Position numbers and translations under genes: made by a program. Shown piece by piece: positions 33,507 through 45,034 of a DNA stretch of 64,000 bases. The notes below the pieces were generated by a model. It was not told the origin of the DNA, ran no database searches, and was given only the letters and a program-made list of their open reading frames with translations. Within the stretch, counting starts at the first letter, position 1. Every line of letters begins with the position of its first letter. The stretch is from Thalassia testudinum (Eukaryota; Streptophyta; Magnoliopsida; Alismatales; Hydrocharitaceae). The stretch is taken from positions 1,328,501 through 1,392,500 of the forward strand of contig JAZHRO010000012.1 of the NCBI GenBank assembly GCA_037157565.1, given 5' to 3'.

Positions 33507-33757
33507 GTAAATGAGAAATGATTTGTAAGAGGATATGCCACCCTCCTTCAAGTGGTACGTTAGTGGATTGACTAGCGTTGCTTAGTCGAGAAAATCCTAA
33601 GCTGGAAGACTTACGTAGTGGTTTTTACCTGTAGGGGTTTCCACTATAAATCTTTGTATATATTGTGGAATTATTTTTTGTGACATATTTTTATTATAAT
33701 CAATATCACACTTGATCTTGTGTTTGTGGCCAAGTAAGATTCGTAGGACCCCTCATT

Positions 33758-33770
33758 TGGTATCAGACCC
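33758..33770 (+). promoter_or_regulatory. Primer binding site 1, initiator tRNA-Met type
   Basis: TGGTATCAGACCC two bases after LTR 1, matching TGGTATCAGAGCC, the usual copia primer site. The second internal region has TGGTTTCAGAGCC at 36440-36452. Confidence 0.8.
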
Positions 33771-33772
33771 AG

Positions 33773-34863
33773 CTCATGAAGGAGATGTCACACCTCACCT
33801 TCACATGGCCACAATAAGTTTTATGGAGGGACAATCATTTTTCCGACCACCACTCTTTGACGGATCATATTATGGTTATTGGAAAAGAAGGACGTAATTT
33901 TTTCTTGAAGGAATGGACTTTAAGATTTGGCATATCATTGAGTCTAAATTTATGCCATAGAAGAAAGAAGAAAAGCAGTTAATGAAGGAAGAGAAGAAAG
34001 CGACAATAATGTTGAAGCCATGAATGTACTATTTTGTGCATTAACAAGAAAGGAATTTGATAAAGTTGCTTCATGCAAAAGTGCATATGAGATATGGAAC
34101 CAGCTCTTTATCATGCATGAAGGAACCACTAATGAAGAAGTAACATGTGATGATTCCAACCCAAGTTCGAAATCAGATGTTGAGGAAGAAAGCCATGAAG
34201 ATGGAGTTACTCATCTATGTTTCATGGCGCCAACAAAATCAAGCAAAGAAGAGGTAAACATCGACCTTACTTTAAATGAACTGTTAAATGCATATCATGA
34301 TTTCTACAAATTGGCTAAAAAATTAAAGAACGAAAATAAGGAACTTAAGGATAAGTGCTCAAGTTTAGAAAATGAAAAAGATGGTTTATCTCTAGATTTA
34401 GAAAATAAAAAAGGAGAATTAGATGAAATAAGAGTTGTGAATGTAGAGTTCCATGAGAAAGTAGAAGATCTCAAGGAACAATATATTCACATTAAAGACA
34501 CACTTGATGACCTCAAATATTCCACTATAACATATGTAGAAAAATATTAGGACATTAAAAAGAAAAATCAAAAGAAGATTAGGCATGCATTTTTATATCA
34601 AAAGGTCAACAGAAGAGAGTCTAGTGGACCCTCTAACTTGAAAGGAATTAACAATCACGAACCCAAAAAAATATGGGTACCAAAAAAATTTGTGGAAAAT
34701 TATGATGCAGGTTATGGGAAAGATCGACATGGAAATCACAACTGGAGAGGCAACCTTCAACAAGCCAATAATCATCAATTTGGCTATGAAAGATGGTGGA
34801 ACCAACAATGTCAATGGATGCCAGATTTTTTGTGGAGACCCCCTATACTTGGCTACTGCTATT
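33773..34863 (+). pseudogene. SIRE-like gag, copy 1 (internally deleted)
   Basis: The copia gag N-terminus is seen as FRPPLFDGSYYGYWKRR and FFLEGMDFKIWHIIES, then ALTRKEFDKVASCKSAYEIW and MHEGTTNE. The sequence then jumps to CDDSNPSSKSDVEEESHEDG and VTHLCFMAP, features that in SIRE-type gag lie after the CCHC knuckle. A long charged coiled coil follows (ELLNAYHDFYKLAKKLKNEN onward). The C-terminal KKIWVPKKFV is typical of the gag-pol join. The middle of gag and the CCHC knuckle are therefore missing. The longest uninterrupted part is 34020-34550. Stops occur near 33896, 33958 and 34548. Confidence 0.8.
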
Positions 34864-35429
34864 AGGTATAATTCCTTATACCTTAGCAGGTATGATTCCC
34901 AGAATTAAATCTTTATTACCTGCTTAGTTATAAATAAGTTTTTAATATAAAATTGACTAAGCATTAAATTAATTAAATTGGGATAGCAACCTGATAGGGG
35001 GAGAAGAACAAAGGAAATCAAACCTTGATAAGAGATCATGTTTGAGGGGGAGAATCAAGATCACTTTCTTAGTAACATTTAGATAGCATATTTATCTTTG
35101 TTGGACTGTATAACTCTTACTTTACAATTTATTTTATTTTAATATAGTCATTGTGTTAGACTATCATGAATTTGATAATTTTCATGTGATAAATTTCACA
35201 TCATGCTTAATAGAATATTACTTGAGAAACGGGGAGAAAAATGTAAATTTTATTCTTAGAATTTTACTTGTTTAAGTATGATTAATAACAAGTGACATGA
35301 GATATGTCTTTTTGTTGATAACAAAAATGGAGAGTAAAATATGCATGTTGATAGGAGTAATTCTAAAGTAATTATTTATTATTTTCGCATGCATATTTGT
35401 AATTTTGCTATCATCAAAAAAGGGGAGAA
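34864..35429 (+). other. 3' untranslated region of copia internal copy 1
   Basis: AT-rich non-coding sequence with GGGGGAGAA-type purine runs at about 34995, 35045, 35232 and 35416-35429. The last, AAAAAAGGGGAGAA, directly precedes LTR 2 and is the polypurine tract. TTTTGTTGATAACAAAAATGG is typical of SIRE-type 3' regions. The second copy is parallel at 37560-38121. Confidence 0.7.
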
Positions 35430-36437
35430 TGTTAAGACCTCTGTTTTGATGAAATAAAATTATGTTTTATTGTAAACTAATCTTTCAAGATCACACTCGC
35501 ATAAATCAAGTCAATTATGCCCCGTGTGAATCAAAGTAATGATTATCTTTAGTCAATGTAATTGTTTTATATTTCTCAAGTCTAGAATTATTGTAAGGAA
35601 CCTCAAGATTAAAGGCAAACTTTTCAAAATCATAAAATAAGCATCTAGATAGTATTGATTGACCAAAATATTAGAATTGATCGATTAAAATAAGAATATT
35701 GATCGACCAAATTAGCCTAACTGTCAAATCCAATTTTCCCGCAATTGATCGACCAATTAAATACTTGATCTATCAGTAATTGATCGACTAATTAAGTAAA
35801 TTGATCAATCAAAATGAGAATTGATTGACCAATTAAATAAATTGATCGACCAATTTTGTTCGAATGATTTTTATCAACATTCCAAAAATGCTCCATTTTC
35901 ACCCATAAATAAAGCTTCACACCCCTCATCTCAAAACACACCTTAAAAAATATATCAAAGAGAAAATGCGCTTCCACTCTAATTCTTCATTGTGCTTTCA
36001 TGCTCATTCTACTACTTTGTTTAAAAGCACGTCGCTCTGTGCTTATGAAAAGAAAACTAGATTTTCATATTTCAATTCCTTGAGGTTTCATAGGATTAAT
36101 TTCTGTATTCATTTTACTTTATTCATTTCATTGTTGAGATTCTTTCTGTTGGAATTCTCAACGTTGATTGTGACTTCTCTTTGTTGGTAAAAGAGAAGTG
36201 GTTTCTAAGAGGTTGTGTCACTCTCATTCAAGTGATACATTAGTGGATTGACTAGCGTTCCCTAGTTGGGAAAATCCTAAGCTAGGAGGCTTAGGTAGTA
36301 GTTTTTACCCATAGGGGTTTCCACTGTAAATCTTTGTGTATATTGTGAAATTATTTTTTTTGTGCCATATTTTTATTACAATCGATATCACACTTGATCT
36401 TATGTTTGTGGCCAAGTAAGATCCGCAAGACCCCTCA
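35430..36437 (+). repeat. Copia LTR 2, complete, shared between the two internal regions
   Basis: 1008 bases, TGTTAAGACC to GACCCCTCA, uninterrupted. It is preceded by a polypurine tract and followed by a primer site, so it serves as 3' LTR of copy 1 and 5' LTR of copy 2. TATA-like CATAAATAAAG lies at 35903-35913. Confidence 0.92.
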
Positions 36438-36461
36438 TTTGGTTTCAGAGCCTGATCGTGA

Positions 36462-37530
36462 ATGAGACGTCACACCTCACCTTCACATGGCCGCAACAAG
36501 TTTTATGGAGGGACAATCATTTTTCCACACCACTATTTAACGGATCAGATTATGGTTATTGGAAAAGAAGAATGCAAATTTTTCTTGAAGGAATGGACTT
36601 TGAGATTCGACATATTATTGAGTCCAAATATATGTCATAGAAGAAAGAAGAAAAGTAGTTAATGAAGGAAGAGAAGAAGAAAATAATAAATAATGCTAAA
36701 GCCATTAATGCACTATTTTATGCATTAACAAGAGAGGAATTTAACAGTTGCTTCATGCAAAAGTGCATATGAGATATGGAACCAGCTCTCTATCATGCAT
36801 GAAGGAACCACTAACGAAGTGATGATTCCAACCCAAGTTCGGAATCATATGTCGAGGAAGAAAGCCATGAAGATGGAGTTACTTATCTATGTCTCATGGC
36901 GCCAACAGAATCAAGCGAAGAGGTAAACACTGACCTTACTTTAAATAAACTATTAGATGCATATCATAATTTCTACAAATTGGCTAAAAAATTAAAGAAC
37001 GATAATAAGGAACTTTAGGATAAGTGCTCAAGTTTATTAAATGAAAAAGATGGTTTAGCTCTAGATTTAGAAAATAAAAAATGAGAATTAGATGAAATAA
37101 GAGTTGTGAATGTAGAGTTCCATGAGAAAGTAGAAGATCTCAAGGAATAATATATTCACTTTAAAGACACACTTAATGACCTCAAATATTCTACTAAAAC
37201 ATATGTAGAAAAATATTAGGACATTAAAAAGAAAAATCAAAAGAAGATCAGGCATGCATTCTTATATCAAAAGAACAAGCGAAGAGAGTTTAGTAGACCC
37301 TCTACCTTAAAAGGATTTAACAACCACGAACCCAAAAGAATATGGGTACCGAAAAAATTTGTGGAAAATTATGTTGCAGGTTATGGGAAAGATCGACGTG
37401 GCAATCACAATTAGAGAGGCAACCTTCAACGAGCCAATAATCATCCATTTGGCTATGAAAGATGGTGGAACCAACAATGTCAATGGATGCCAGATTTTTA
37501 GTGGAGACCCCCTCCACCTGGCTACTGCTA
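36462..37530 (+). pseudogene. SIRE-like gag, copy 2 (internally deleted)
   Basis: Parallel to copy 1: FNGSDYGYWKRRMQIFLEGM and FEIRHIIESKYMS, then a frameshifted middle. From 36830 come SNPSSESYVEEESHEDGVTY, LAKKLKNDNKEL and VEFHEKVEDLKE, and finally RIWVPKKFVENYVAGYG. It has the same missing central segment as copy 1 (EGTTNE followed almost directly by the SNPSS block). It carries more stops and a further small deletion near 36745. No pol follows. Confidence 0.8.
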
Positions 37531-38121
37531 TTAAGTATAACTCCTTATACCTTAGCAAGTATGATTTCTAAAATTACATCTTTATTACATGCTTAGTTAT
37601 AAATAAGTTTTTAATTTAAAATTGACTAAGCATTAAATTAATTAAATTGGGATAGCAACTTGATAAGAGAAGAATAAAGGAAATCAAACCTTGATAAAAG
37701 ATCATGTTTGAGGGGGAGAATCAAGATCACTTTCTTAGTAGCATTTAGATAGGATATTTATCTTTGTTGGACTGTATAACTCTTACTCAACAATTGATTT
37801 TATTTTAATATAGTCATTATGTTAGACTATCATAAATTTCATCATTTCCTTATCATGAATTTGATAATTTTCATATGATAAATTTTACATCATGCTTAAT
37901 AGAATATTACTTGAGAAAGGGGGAGAAAAATGTAAATTTTATTCTTAGAATTTTATTTGTTTAAATATGATTAATAACAAGTGACTTGAGATATATCTTT
38001 TTGTTGATAACAAAAAGGGGGAGTAAAATATGCATGTTGACAGGAGGAGTAATTATAAAGTAATTATTTATTATTCTTGCATGCATAATTATAATTTTAT
38101 TATCATCAAAAAGGGAGAGAA
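37531..38121 (+). other. 3' untranslated region of copia internal copy 2
   Basis: Parallel to 34864-35429 with small indels, including a partial duplication of CTATCATAAATTT near 37825-37870. It ends with AAAAAGGGAGAGAA directly before LTR 3, the polypurine tract. Confidence 0.7.
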
Positions 38122-38345
38122 TGTTAAGACCTCTATTTTGATGAAATAAAATTATGTTTTATTGTGAACTAGTCTTTCAGGATCACGCTCGTATAAATCA
38201 AGTCAATTATCCTCTGTGTGGATCAAAGTAAAGATTATCTTTAGTCAATGTAATTCTTTTATATTTCTTAAATCTAGAATTACTGTAAGGAACCTCATGG
38301 TTAAAGGCAAACCTTTCAAAATCGTAAAATAAACATCTAGATAGT

Positions 38346-40174
38346 AGCTTGGAGCGATGACTGAGAGGGGGACCGCGAGAAGGGGAACGCGTGGGTGTGA
38401 GGGGGATGGATCTGGTTGGACGGCGGTGAAGAGGAGGTCACGGAGGGGAGTGGAGTCAAGACAATGCTTCAAGTGCCTCGGGAGGGGCATTTTGCGGAGA
38501 GCTGTAGGGAGCCGGTGAAGTGTTTGCGGTGCAAAGGTCTCGGACATAGGCTGGCGCGATGCCGGTTCCGAGAGCCTGTTGGTGGGGTTTCTTTGGGGAA
38601 GGCGAGGGTGTTGCCGCCTCCACCAGAGGGGGCACCTCTCGTGAAGGTTGAAGCGCCGTGGTCGGAGGAGATCAGGGCCTTAAAGGGGAGGTTGGCGGCG
38701 GCTTTGGTTGTGGTGGTGCTAGAAGGGGAGGTGGGTTTGGGGGACTTGAGAAGGGCAGTTTCCTCGTTCTTGGGGATCGGAAGGGATACCTTTGGAGTTG
38801 CTTCTCTCAGGAGTGGCTGCTTGATGCTGTCAGGGCTCAGACAGAAGATGCTGCGACGCCTAGCATTCAAGGAGTTGTTGTGTGGTCAAGGTGTGGGGAG
38901 ATGGAGGTGGCCAATGAGGTCAGATGGGGCCGTGGAGGAGCGGCCACCGGTTGGCACGAGGTAGAGGGTGGTGATTGAGGGGGTCCCTCTCTTCCTCCGT
39001 ACGGTGGAGGTGGCGGCAATAGTGGTCGCTCCATTTGCAAGGTCTGGAGCTGCGAGGGTCTGGGTCTGAGATCGGAGGACTTGTCGAGATTTGGGGTGTG
39101 GGTGGAGATGAGGCTGGGGATGCACCTTGCGGAAAAGGTGGTCCTGAGATGGGAGAGCTCCTCATGGCTGGTTTGGGTATCGCTGGAGCTTGGGAGACCT
39201 CGGTCTTTCGCTGAGGTGGTGGTTGGCGGTGCGACGGCAGAGCTTGGCATCGAAGTCGACGTATAGGCGAATAGGGGGCAGGCTATTTTTGGGAAGGCGA
39301 AAGATCGCGGTGATGATGGTGCGACCATTGCGATCCTTGCAGCGCGATCGGTGGCAAACGAGCGGGCAAGGGACTCGGAGGGAACTGTGGGATCTACGAT
39401 GGAGGTAATGAAGGATTCTGCGGCGCTAAAGATGGAGAACCCTGCTGAGGTGGATCAGGGTTTAATAGTGCACTCTCTTGGCAGATCCGGGTCGGGCAGA
39501 CTGGATCTGGAGATGGGAAAAGAAGGCTTTGGAGGGGTCTTTGGGTCGGGCTCCTCTTCACACGAGGGTCCGAGATAGACTTCGAGCGGTGGCTCGGTTG
39601 GAGGGACCTGGAGGAGAGCCCCCGACGCGATCTCGATCGGATCGACCGGGCGGCGACGAGTGACGCGAATGGGATGGTGATGCGCATGCAGAGGTGGAGG
39701 TCGAGGAAGCCTCTGTCGCAGCGGCTCACGTACAAGCCGAGGTGGACCTATTAGAGGGGGAGGGCCATGATCGTTCTGACTAGGAGCGAGGTGGGGGATG
39801 ACCAGCATCGAAGGAAGGTGGTGATTAGCGTCAATGCACCAACTGGTGGGCGAGGGGGAAGGTCGGCAGAGGGCTCGATGGGTGGCGGAGGTGACGAGGG
39901 GAATGCGGCGGTGGCTGGTAGTGGCGATGATAGTCAGCGGGTGGCTGGGGCTGGAGGAGGCGTTGGGGCTGAGGAGGGTCCGACGGAGTTGGGGGTGGCT
40001 GGTGAGGAGGTGGTGCGAGTTGTGGAGGTGGAGGTCCCGCTGGTGGGGGAGCAGGTGCAGCAGGGTGTGCCCGGTAGGCCTAAGGAAATGGAAGAGGGGG
40101 AGGTTGACAAGGTGGCTACAGAGGTGGGATTCAGGCGCACGATGCAAGGTGAAGTCTCCCGAATTTCTCCATGA
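38346..40174 (+). pseudogene. L1 ORF1 C-terminal part with zinc knuckles
   Basis: ORF1 of plant L1 elements is an RNA-binding protein. Two CCHC knuckles lie at 38460-38575: the first (CFKC...GHFAESC) is split by a frameshift at about 38484, the second (CLRCKGLGHRLARC) is intact. A low-complexity Gly/Arg/Val-rich region with several shifts follows. The final frame, 39767-40174, is Gly-, Glu- and Val-rich and ends in a TGA at 40172-40174 that overlaps the ORF2 ATG. The N-terminal RNA-recognition part is absent through 5' truncation. Confidence 0.75.
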
Positions 40175-43100
40175 CTAGGGTCCTTTCGTGGAATGTGAGG
40201 GCATTGAACGACCCCTCCAGGCGGGAAGCTCTGTGTGGGTATATTCAGAGGTGGGGACCTGAGGTGGTGTTTCTCCAAGAGACTAAGTGGGGGAGCTGTG
40301 ACCAGAGATTGTGGAGGGAGGTGGGGGGGAGTGGTTTTGGGGAGTTCTTGGCCCTTGATGCGATTGGAAGAGCGGGTGGGATTGTTGTTGGGTGGAAGGA
40401 AGATGCTTTCTCCTTACTGGACTCGATGGTCGGGTCCCATGTTGTTACTATCAGGATGCAGAGGCGTCGGGACAATCTCTGCATGATCTTCTCCTTGGTA
40501 TACGGTCCAACGGATAGAATGCGGAGACAAGCTCTGTGGGAGGAATTGGGCCAAGTTACGGCGACACATCAGGGGACCCCGTGGTTGATTGGAGGTGATT
40601 TTAATGTCACTTTGCTGGCAGAGGATAGACTGAATGGCCATGGGGGGGTGGACCAGGGCTCTGAGGCCTTTGCAGGTTTTGTTGCGGCGCATGGGTTGGA
40701 CATGCCAGCCTCTTCTTGCCACTTCACCTAGAGGAGTTCTGGCGGGCAACGGTCTCGGATTGATAGATTCTTCGTCTCGACGACGATGGTAGAGACGTTC
40801 CCTGTGGCGAAGGTTAGACCCCTGGAGCGACCGTTCTCGGACCACACTCCCTTACTATGGATGAAGAATGAGAGCTGGAGGCATGGAACGTATTTTAAGT
40901 TTGACAGAGCTTGGCTCCTTGAAGAGGGATTCAGGGGGTTGGTGGAAGAGAGATGGAGATTTGTTCACGTGGATGGCTTGGCAGCTGCTAGATTGGAAGC
41001 TAAACTGCGAGATTTGAGGTCCTTCCTCAAGGTCCATAAGAAGTAAATTAAGGAGGAGCGTGGGAAGAGAAAAGATGAAGCTCTCAGTGAGATTACAAGG
41101 CTGGACTTGGTTGAGGATGTTGGGCTCCTTTCTAAAATAGACAAGGTGAACAAAGCGAAGTGCTTACAGGTGATACAAGAGGAAGATCGGAAGGTGAAAG
41201 TGGAGTGGAAGGTGAGATCCAGGTAGAGGTGGCTCAAGGAGGGAAATTCTAACACTCTGTATTTTCATATGGCAGCATCAGGGAGGAGGAGGAAGAACTG
41301 GATCTACAGATTGGTGGTGGAAGGGGAGGAGTTTGTGGGAAGAGAGGCAGTGGGAGGGGCGGCTGCGAGGTACTTCAGAGTGTTTACCGGGAGGAGGCAG
41401 GGGGGAAGATGGAGGTGGTTGGGATTCAAGGTGCCACGGATCGGGGATGCGGAAGCGGAGTTCTTGACAAGTCCGTTTGAGGAAGATGAGATTCATAAGG
41501 CAATCTGGGGGCTGAATGTTGATGGGTGTCCAGGTCCAGATGATTTTCCGATTGCCATTTATGAGTTTTGGCCGGTGGTGAAGGAGGATGTGGTGCAGGT
41601 ATTGCAGGAGTTCAGAGAAGGAAATTCGGGCTTCAATAGATTGAATAAGTTTTACTTGTTCTTATTGCCAAAGAAGGAGGGTGCGGAGGAGATCCAGGAG
41701 TACATGCCGATTGCTCTCTCAAATGCTATCTACCTGATTGTGGCTAAGATCTTGGCAAATAGGTTGAGGAAGACCTTGGCGAGGATTGTGGATCCAGTAC
41801 AGACGGCTTTTGTCCCTGGCAAGAATATTTTGGAGGGATATGTGGTGGCTTCGGAGATCCTATCGTTTTGGAAGAGTAGGAGGAAGGCTTTAATGTGGAA
41901 GGTTGATTTCAGCAAAGCGTATGACTCAGTGCAATGGTCGTTTCTTTGGGCCTCCTTAATGAAGAGGGGTTTTCCACCTATGTGGATCAAGTGGATAAAG
42001 AGGTGTGTCACCACGACGTCTTTCTCGATTCTTATCAATGGAAACCCGGCAGGGGGTTAGATTCAGCTGAGAAAGGGGGTGAGACAAGGGTGCCCATTGG
42101 CTCCGATGCTTTTTGTTATTGTAGTAGATGCACTTGCGAGGGCGGCTAAGAAATCTTGTGAGATGAACTTGGTGAGGGGTTTCTCTTTGCGAGATGTGGC
42201 AAGCATCCCGTTGTTGAAGTATGCGGATGATACGATTTTCTTTATAGAAGGCAAGGAGGCGGAAGCAAGGAGGATGCAGATTTTGCTTTTCTTGTTTGGT
42301 GAGGCTTCAGGTCTGCAGATTAACCTGTCTAAATCAGGTTTTGTCCCTTTTAATTTGACGGAGGCGGAGGCGAGGGAGTGTAGCATGGGTCTTGGCACAG
42401 AGCAGGTGAAGCTACCGATCAGATATTTGGGTTTGCCGCTGACAGATGGTAGGATCTTGGTGTGGGATTGGGCTCCCCTGATGGAGAGGCTGGAGGGGAG
42501 GTTGGTGGGATGAGTGTCCAGGCTTTTGTCGAGGGGTGGAAGGTTGGTCTTGCTCAAGGCGGTTCTGGCGGTGATGCCATCGTATTTCACCTCTGTCCTG
42601 AAGTTGCCCCGGCAGGTCGTCTTGAGGATGGTGAGGCTTATGAGGAATTTCTTCTGGTTTAATCAGGGGTTGAATGGGCCTGGTGCCAGGTTGGTGGCGT
42701 GGGAGGAGGTTTGCAAGCCAGTGGAGGAGGGGGGGCTTAGGGTGAGTGATTTAGGGAGGTCAAATGATAGCCTGTTGGTGAAGTAGGGTGGGGGCCTCTT
42801 GGAGAGTAGGAAGGATTTGGTGGGCAAGGTTTTCAGGATGGCTTATGGTGGCCCGCTGCATTGGGATCTCCTTGTATCCCCGCCGAGAGATGCTTCTCGC
42901 TTCTTGAAAGGTTTGTCGACGGTGGCTCCTAAGGTGCAAAACTGTTTTGTACCGGTGCTGGGGACGGGGGTGATCTTCAAGTTCTGACAGGATGATTGGA
43001 CTGGGCAAGGTGCGCTCTCTAGAAGATTTCCGAGACTTTTTGCTATGTCCCTGAGCAAAGAGGTATCTGTGGCCGAAGTTTGGGGAGGTGGATGGTGTTC

Positions 43101-43734
43101 ATCTTTTGCAGGGAATCTTTCAGATGCGAGAATTCATGATTTCCAGAGATTGCTTGAAGAGTTAGAAGGTCTGCAGCCGGCATCAGAAAATGATATGTTT
43201 GGTTGGGATGAAAGTGATTTCTCGGTGGGGGCTGCGTACAGGAGATTATTTGGTGGGGGTCCCAATGGTGATTTGGATCTGGTGAGAGATTGCAGACAGG
43301 TTTAGAAGGTGGCATGTCCTTTGAAAGTCAAGATTTTTGTTTGGCTACTTAGGAGGAGAAGACTCATGACTAAGGTGTGGAGGGTGAGATGGGCTTCTGG
43401 GGAGAGTAAGGTTTGCCCGTTGTGCGGAGGTGAAGATGAGGATATTGACCACCTTTTCTTCTCTTGCCTATTTGTCATGCAGATTTGGAGCCATGTGGGA
43501 GTGGGGTGGTGGAACTGTCGGCCTTTTGATAATTTTTGGTGCAATTATAGAGGTGGAGAGGGTAATGCTGGGCAGAATGTCTTCCGTACGAAGGAGAGGG
43601 CCAGACCGCTGGCGATCCTCTGGGGTGTCTGGTTAGGAAGGAATGCTATCGTTTTCAGAGGGCAGAGACCTTATGTGGAGAATTTTGTGGAGTCTATTAT
43701 TATTTTGTTTAAGCTCTGGAGTGCGTCCTTGTGA
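40171..43734 (+). pseudogene. L1 ORF2: endonuclease, reverse transcriptase, zinc-binding domain
   Basis: ORF2 nicks DNA and reverse-transcribes the LINE RNA. One frame runs from ATG 40171 to TGA 43734 (1,187 codons) with no frameshift and eight internal stops (40729, 41044, 41224, 42058, 42511, 42784, 42985, 43303). Endonuclease motifs: LSWNVRAL, LQETKW, VYGPTD, GGDFNV, SRIDRFF, SDHTPL. RT motifs: PGPDDFPIAIYEFW, AFVPGKNI, WKVDFSKAYDSVQW, GVRQGCPLAP and the catalytic YADDTIFF at about 42220. RVT zinc-binding domain: PLKVKIFVWLL, then CPLCGGEDEDIDHLFFSC near 43420-43470. Most stops fall where Trp is expected, consistent with G-to-A decay. Catalytic residues appear intact. Confidence 0.93.
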
Positions 43735-44651
43735 GTGAGGGGTCTTGGTGTTTGCCCCTTGTTTTGGTATTAGCTGTTGGTTTTCTCATTAATATATTTG
43801 GATAGTTATCATTTTGGATAACTACCCTTTCCTTTTTTTTAAAAAAAAACATCTAGATAGTATTGATCAAACCAAAATATTAGAATTGATCGATCAAAAT
43901 AAGAATATTGATCGATGAAATTAGCCTAACGGTAAAATCCGATTTTCCCGCAATTGATCAACCAATTAAATACTTGATCGATCAGCAATTGATCGACCAA
44001 TTAAGTAAATTGATCGATCAAAATGAGAATTGATCGACCAATTAAGTAAATTGATCAACCAATTTGATTTGAATGATTTTTCTCAACATTCAAAAAATGC
44101 TCTGTTTTCACCTATAAATAGGGCTCCACACCCCTCATTTCAAAGCACACCTTGAAAAACATATCAAAGAGAAAAAACGCTTCCACTCTAATTCTTCCTC
44201 GTGCTTTCGTGCTCATTCTACTACGCTCTTCAAAAGCACGTCACTCTGCGCTTCTAAAAAGAAAACTCGATTTGGATATCTCAATTCGTTGAGGTTCCAG
44301 AGGATTAATTTCTGTATTCATTTTACTTCATTCATTTCATTGTTGAGATTCTTTGTGTTGGAATTCCCAACGTTGTTTGTGATTTCTCTTTGTTGGTAAA
44401 AGAGAAATGGTTTGTAAGAGGTTGTGCCACCCTCATTCAAGTGGTACGTTAGTGGATTGACTAACGTTGCCTAGTCGGAAAAATCTTAAGTTGGGAGGCT
44501 TAGGTAGTGGTTTTTACCCATAGAGGTTTCCACTATAAATCTTTGTGTATATTGTGGAATTATTTTTTTTGTGCCATATTTTTATTACAATCTATATCAC
44601 ACTTGATCTTGTGTTTGTGGTCAAGTAAGATCCGCAAGACCCCTCAAAAGT

Positions 44652-44844
44652 TCTCTGAAGGGGACTTAGTTTTAAGGTGGAGCGAAGCATCGTGTCCGTA
44701 AGATGCAGGTGGAAAGCTTGCTGACCCTTGGGAAGGACCTTATAAAATTTGTAAAGATAGTGACAAAGATTATTATGAATTGTAAACTTTAGGCGGTAGA
44801 TCAGTTCCTCGTACTTGGGATGCCAACAATCTTTGGATGTACTA
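44652..44844 (+). pseudogene. Tat-2 integrase C-terminal end
   Basis: Continues the integrase from 30952 in frame once the insertion and one AAAGT copy are ignored: FSEGDLVLRWSEA, then DPWEGPYKI (the GPY/F-type motif) and RTWDANNLW before the TAG at 44842-44844. Stops replace residues after SCP and YYEL. This segment usually helps target the integration complex to chromatin. Confidence 0.85.
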
Positions 44845-45034
44845 GAGAGAAAAGGTGACACAATAAAAGTATTCCTTCTTTTTCAAACCATCGACTACAA
44901 GTTTGACATTCTGTTCAATACTTCTACACTTGCACTAGGGTCATTCCCATTAAATGGCCCAATAAAAAAGTTAAAAATATAAAAAAGGGGGAAAAAGACA
45001 CCACAATTGCCATGCCACTGGGTGATGCAAAGTG

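Larger units (their letters stand above)
30953..33755 (+). repeat. Copia LTR 1 (interrupted by a solo LTR)
   Basis: Pieces 30953-31698 and 33512-33755 join to about 990 bases and align with LTR 2 and LTR 3. It carries CTATAAATAG at 31411-31420 and the TTGATCGATCAA-rich block at 31160-31370. Confidence 0.88.
38346..43846 (+). mobile_element. L1-clade plant LINE, 5'-truncated
   Basis: About 5.5 kb, flanked by a perfect 15-base target duplication AAACATCTAGATAGT (38331-38345 and 43847-43861). It ends in TTAATATATTTGG... and a T run followed by a poly-A that merges with the right duplication. It carries the end of ORF1 and a full ORF2. The 5' end starts within ORF1 just before its zinc knuckles, the usual outcome of incomplete target-primed reverse transcription. 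Confidence 0.92.
30953..44646 (+). mobile_element. Gag-only SIRE-like copia element with three LTRs (LTR-int-LTR-int-LTR)
   Basis: Starts TGCTAAGACC and ends GACCCCTCA, with exact AAAGT duplications at 30948-30952 and 44647-44651, splitting a single Tat-2 integrase codon run. Inside are three LTRs (30953-33755, 35430-36437, 38122-44646; each about 990-1010 bases once insertions are removed) and two internal regions of about 1.67-1.68 kb. No protease, integrase, RT or RNase H is present, so it depended on proteins from another element. Primer sites after LTR 1 and LTR 2 match initiator tRNA-Met. Confidence 0.9.
38122..44646 (+). repeat. Copia LTR 3 (interrupted by an L1 LINE)
   Basis: Pieces 38122-38345 and 43862-44646 total 1009 bases and align with LTR 2. 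TATA box CTATAAATA is at 44112-44121. The right end GACCCCTCA is followed by the AAAGT duplication. Confidence 0.9.

Noticed and set aside
39455..40147. 230-codon minus-strand ORF, Pro/His/Ser-rich
   Set aside because: It is the reverse strand of the GC-rich L1 ORF1 region. It has no domain, and its composition follows from the sense strand.
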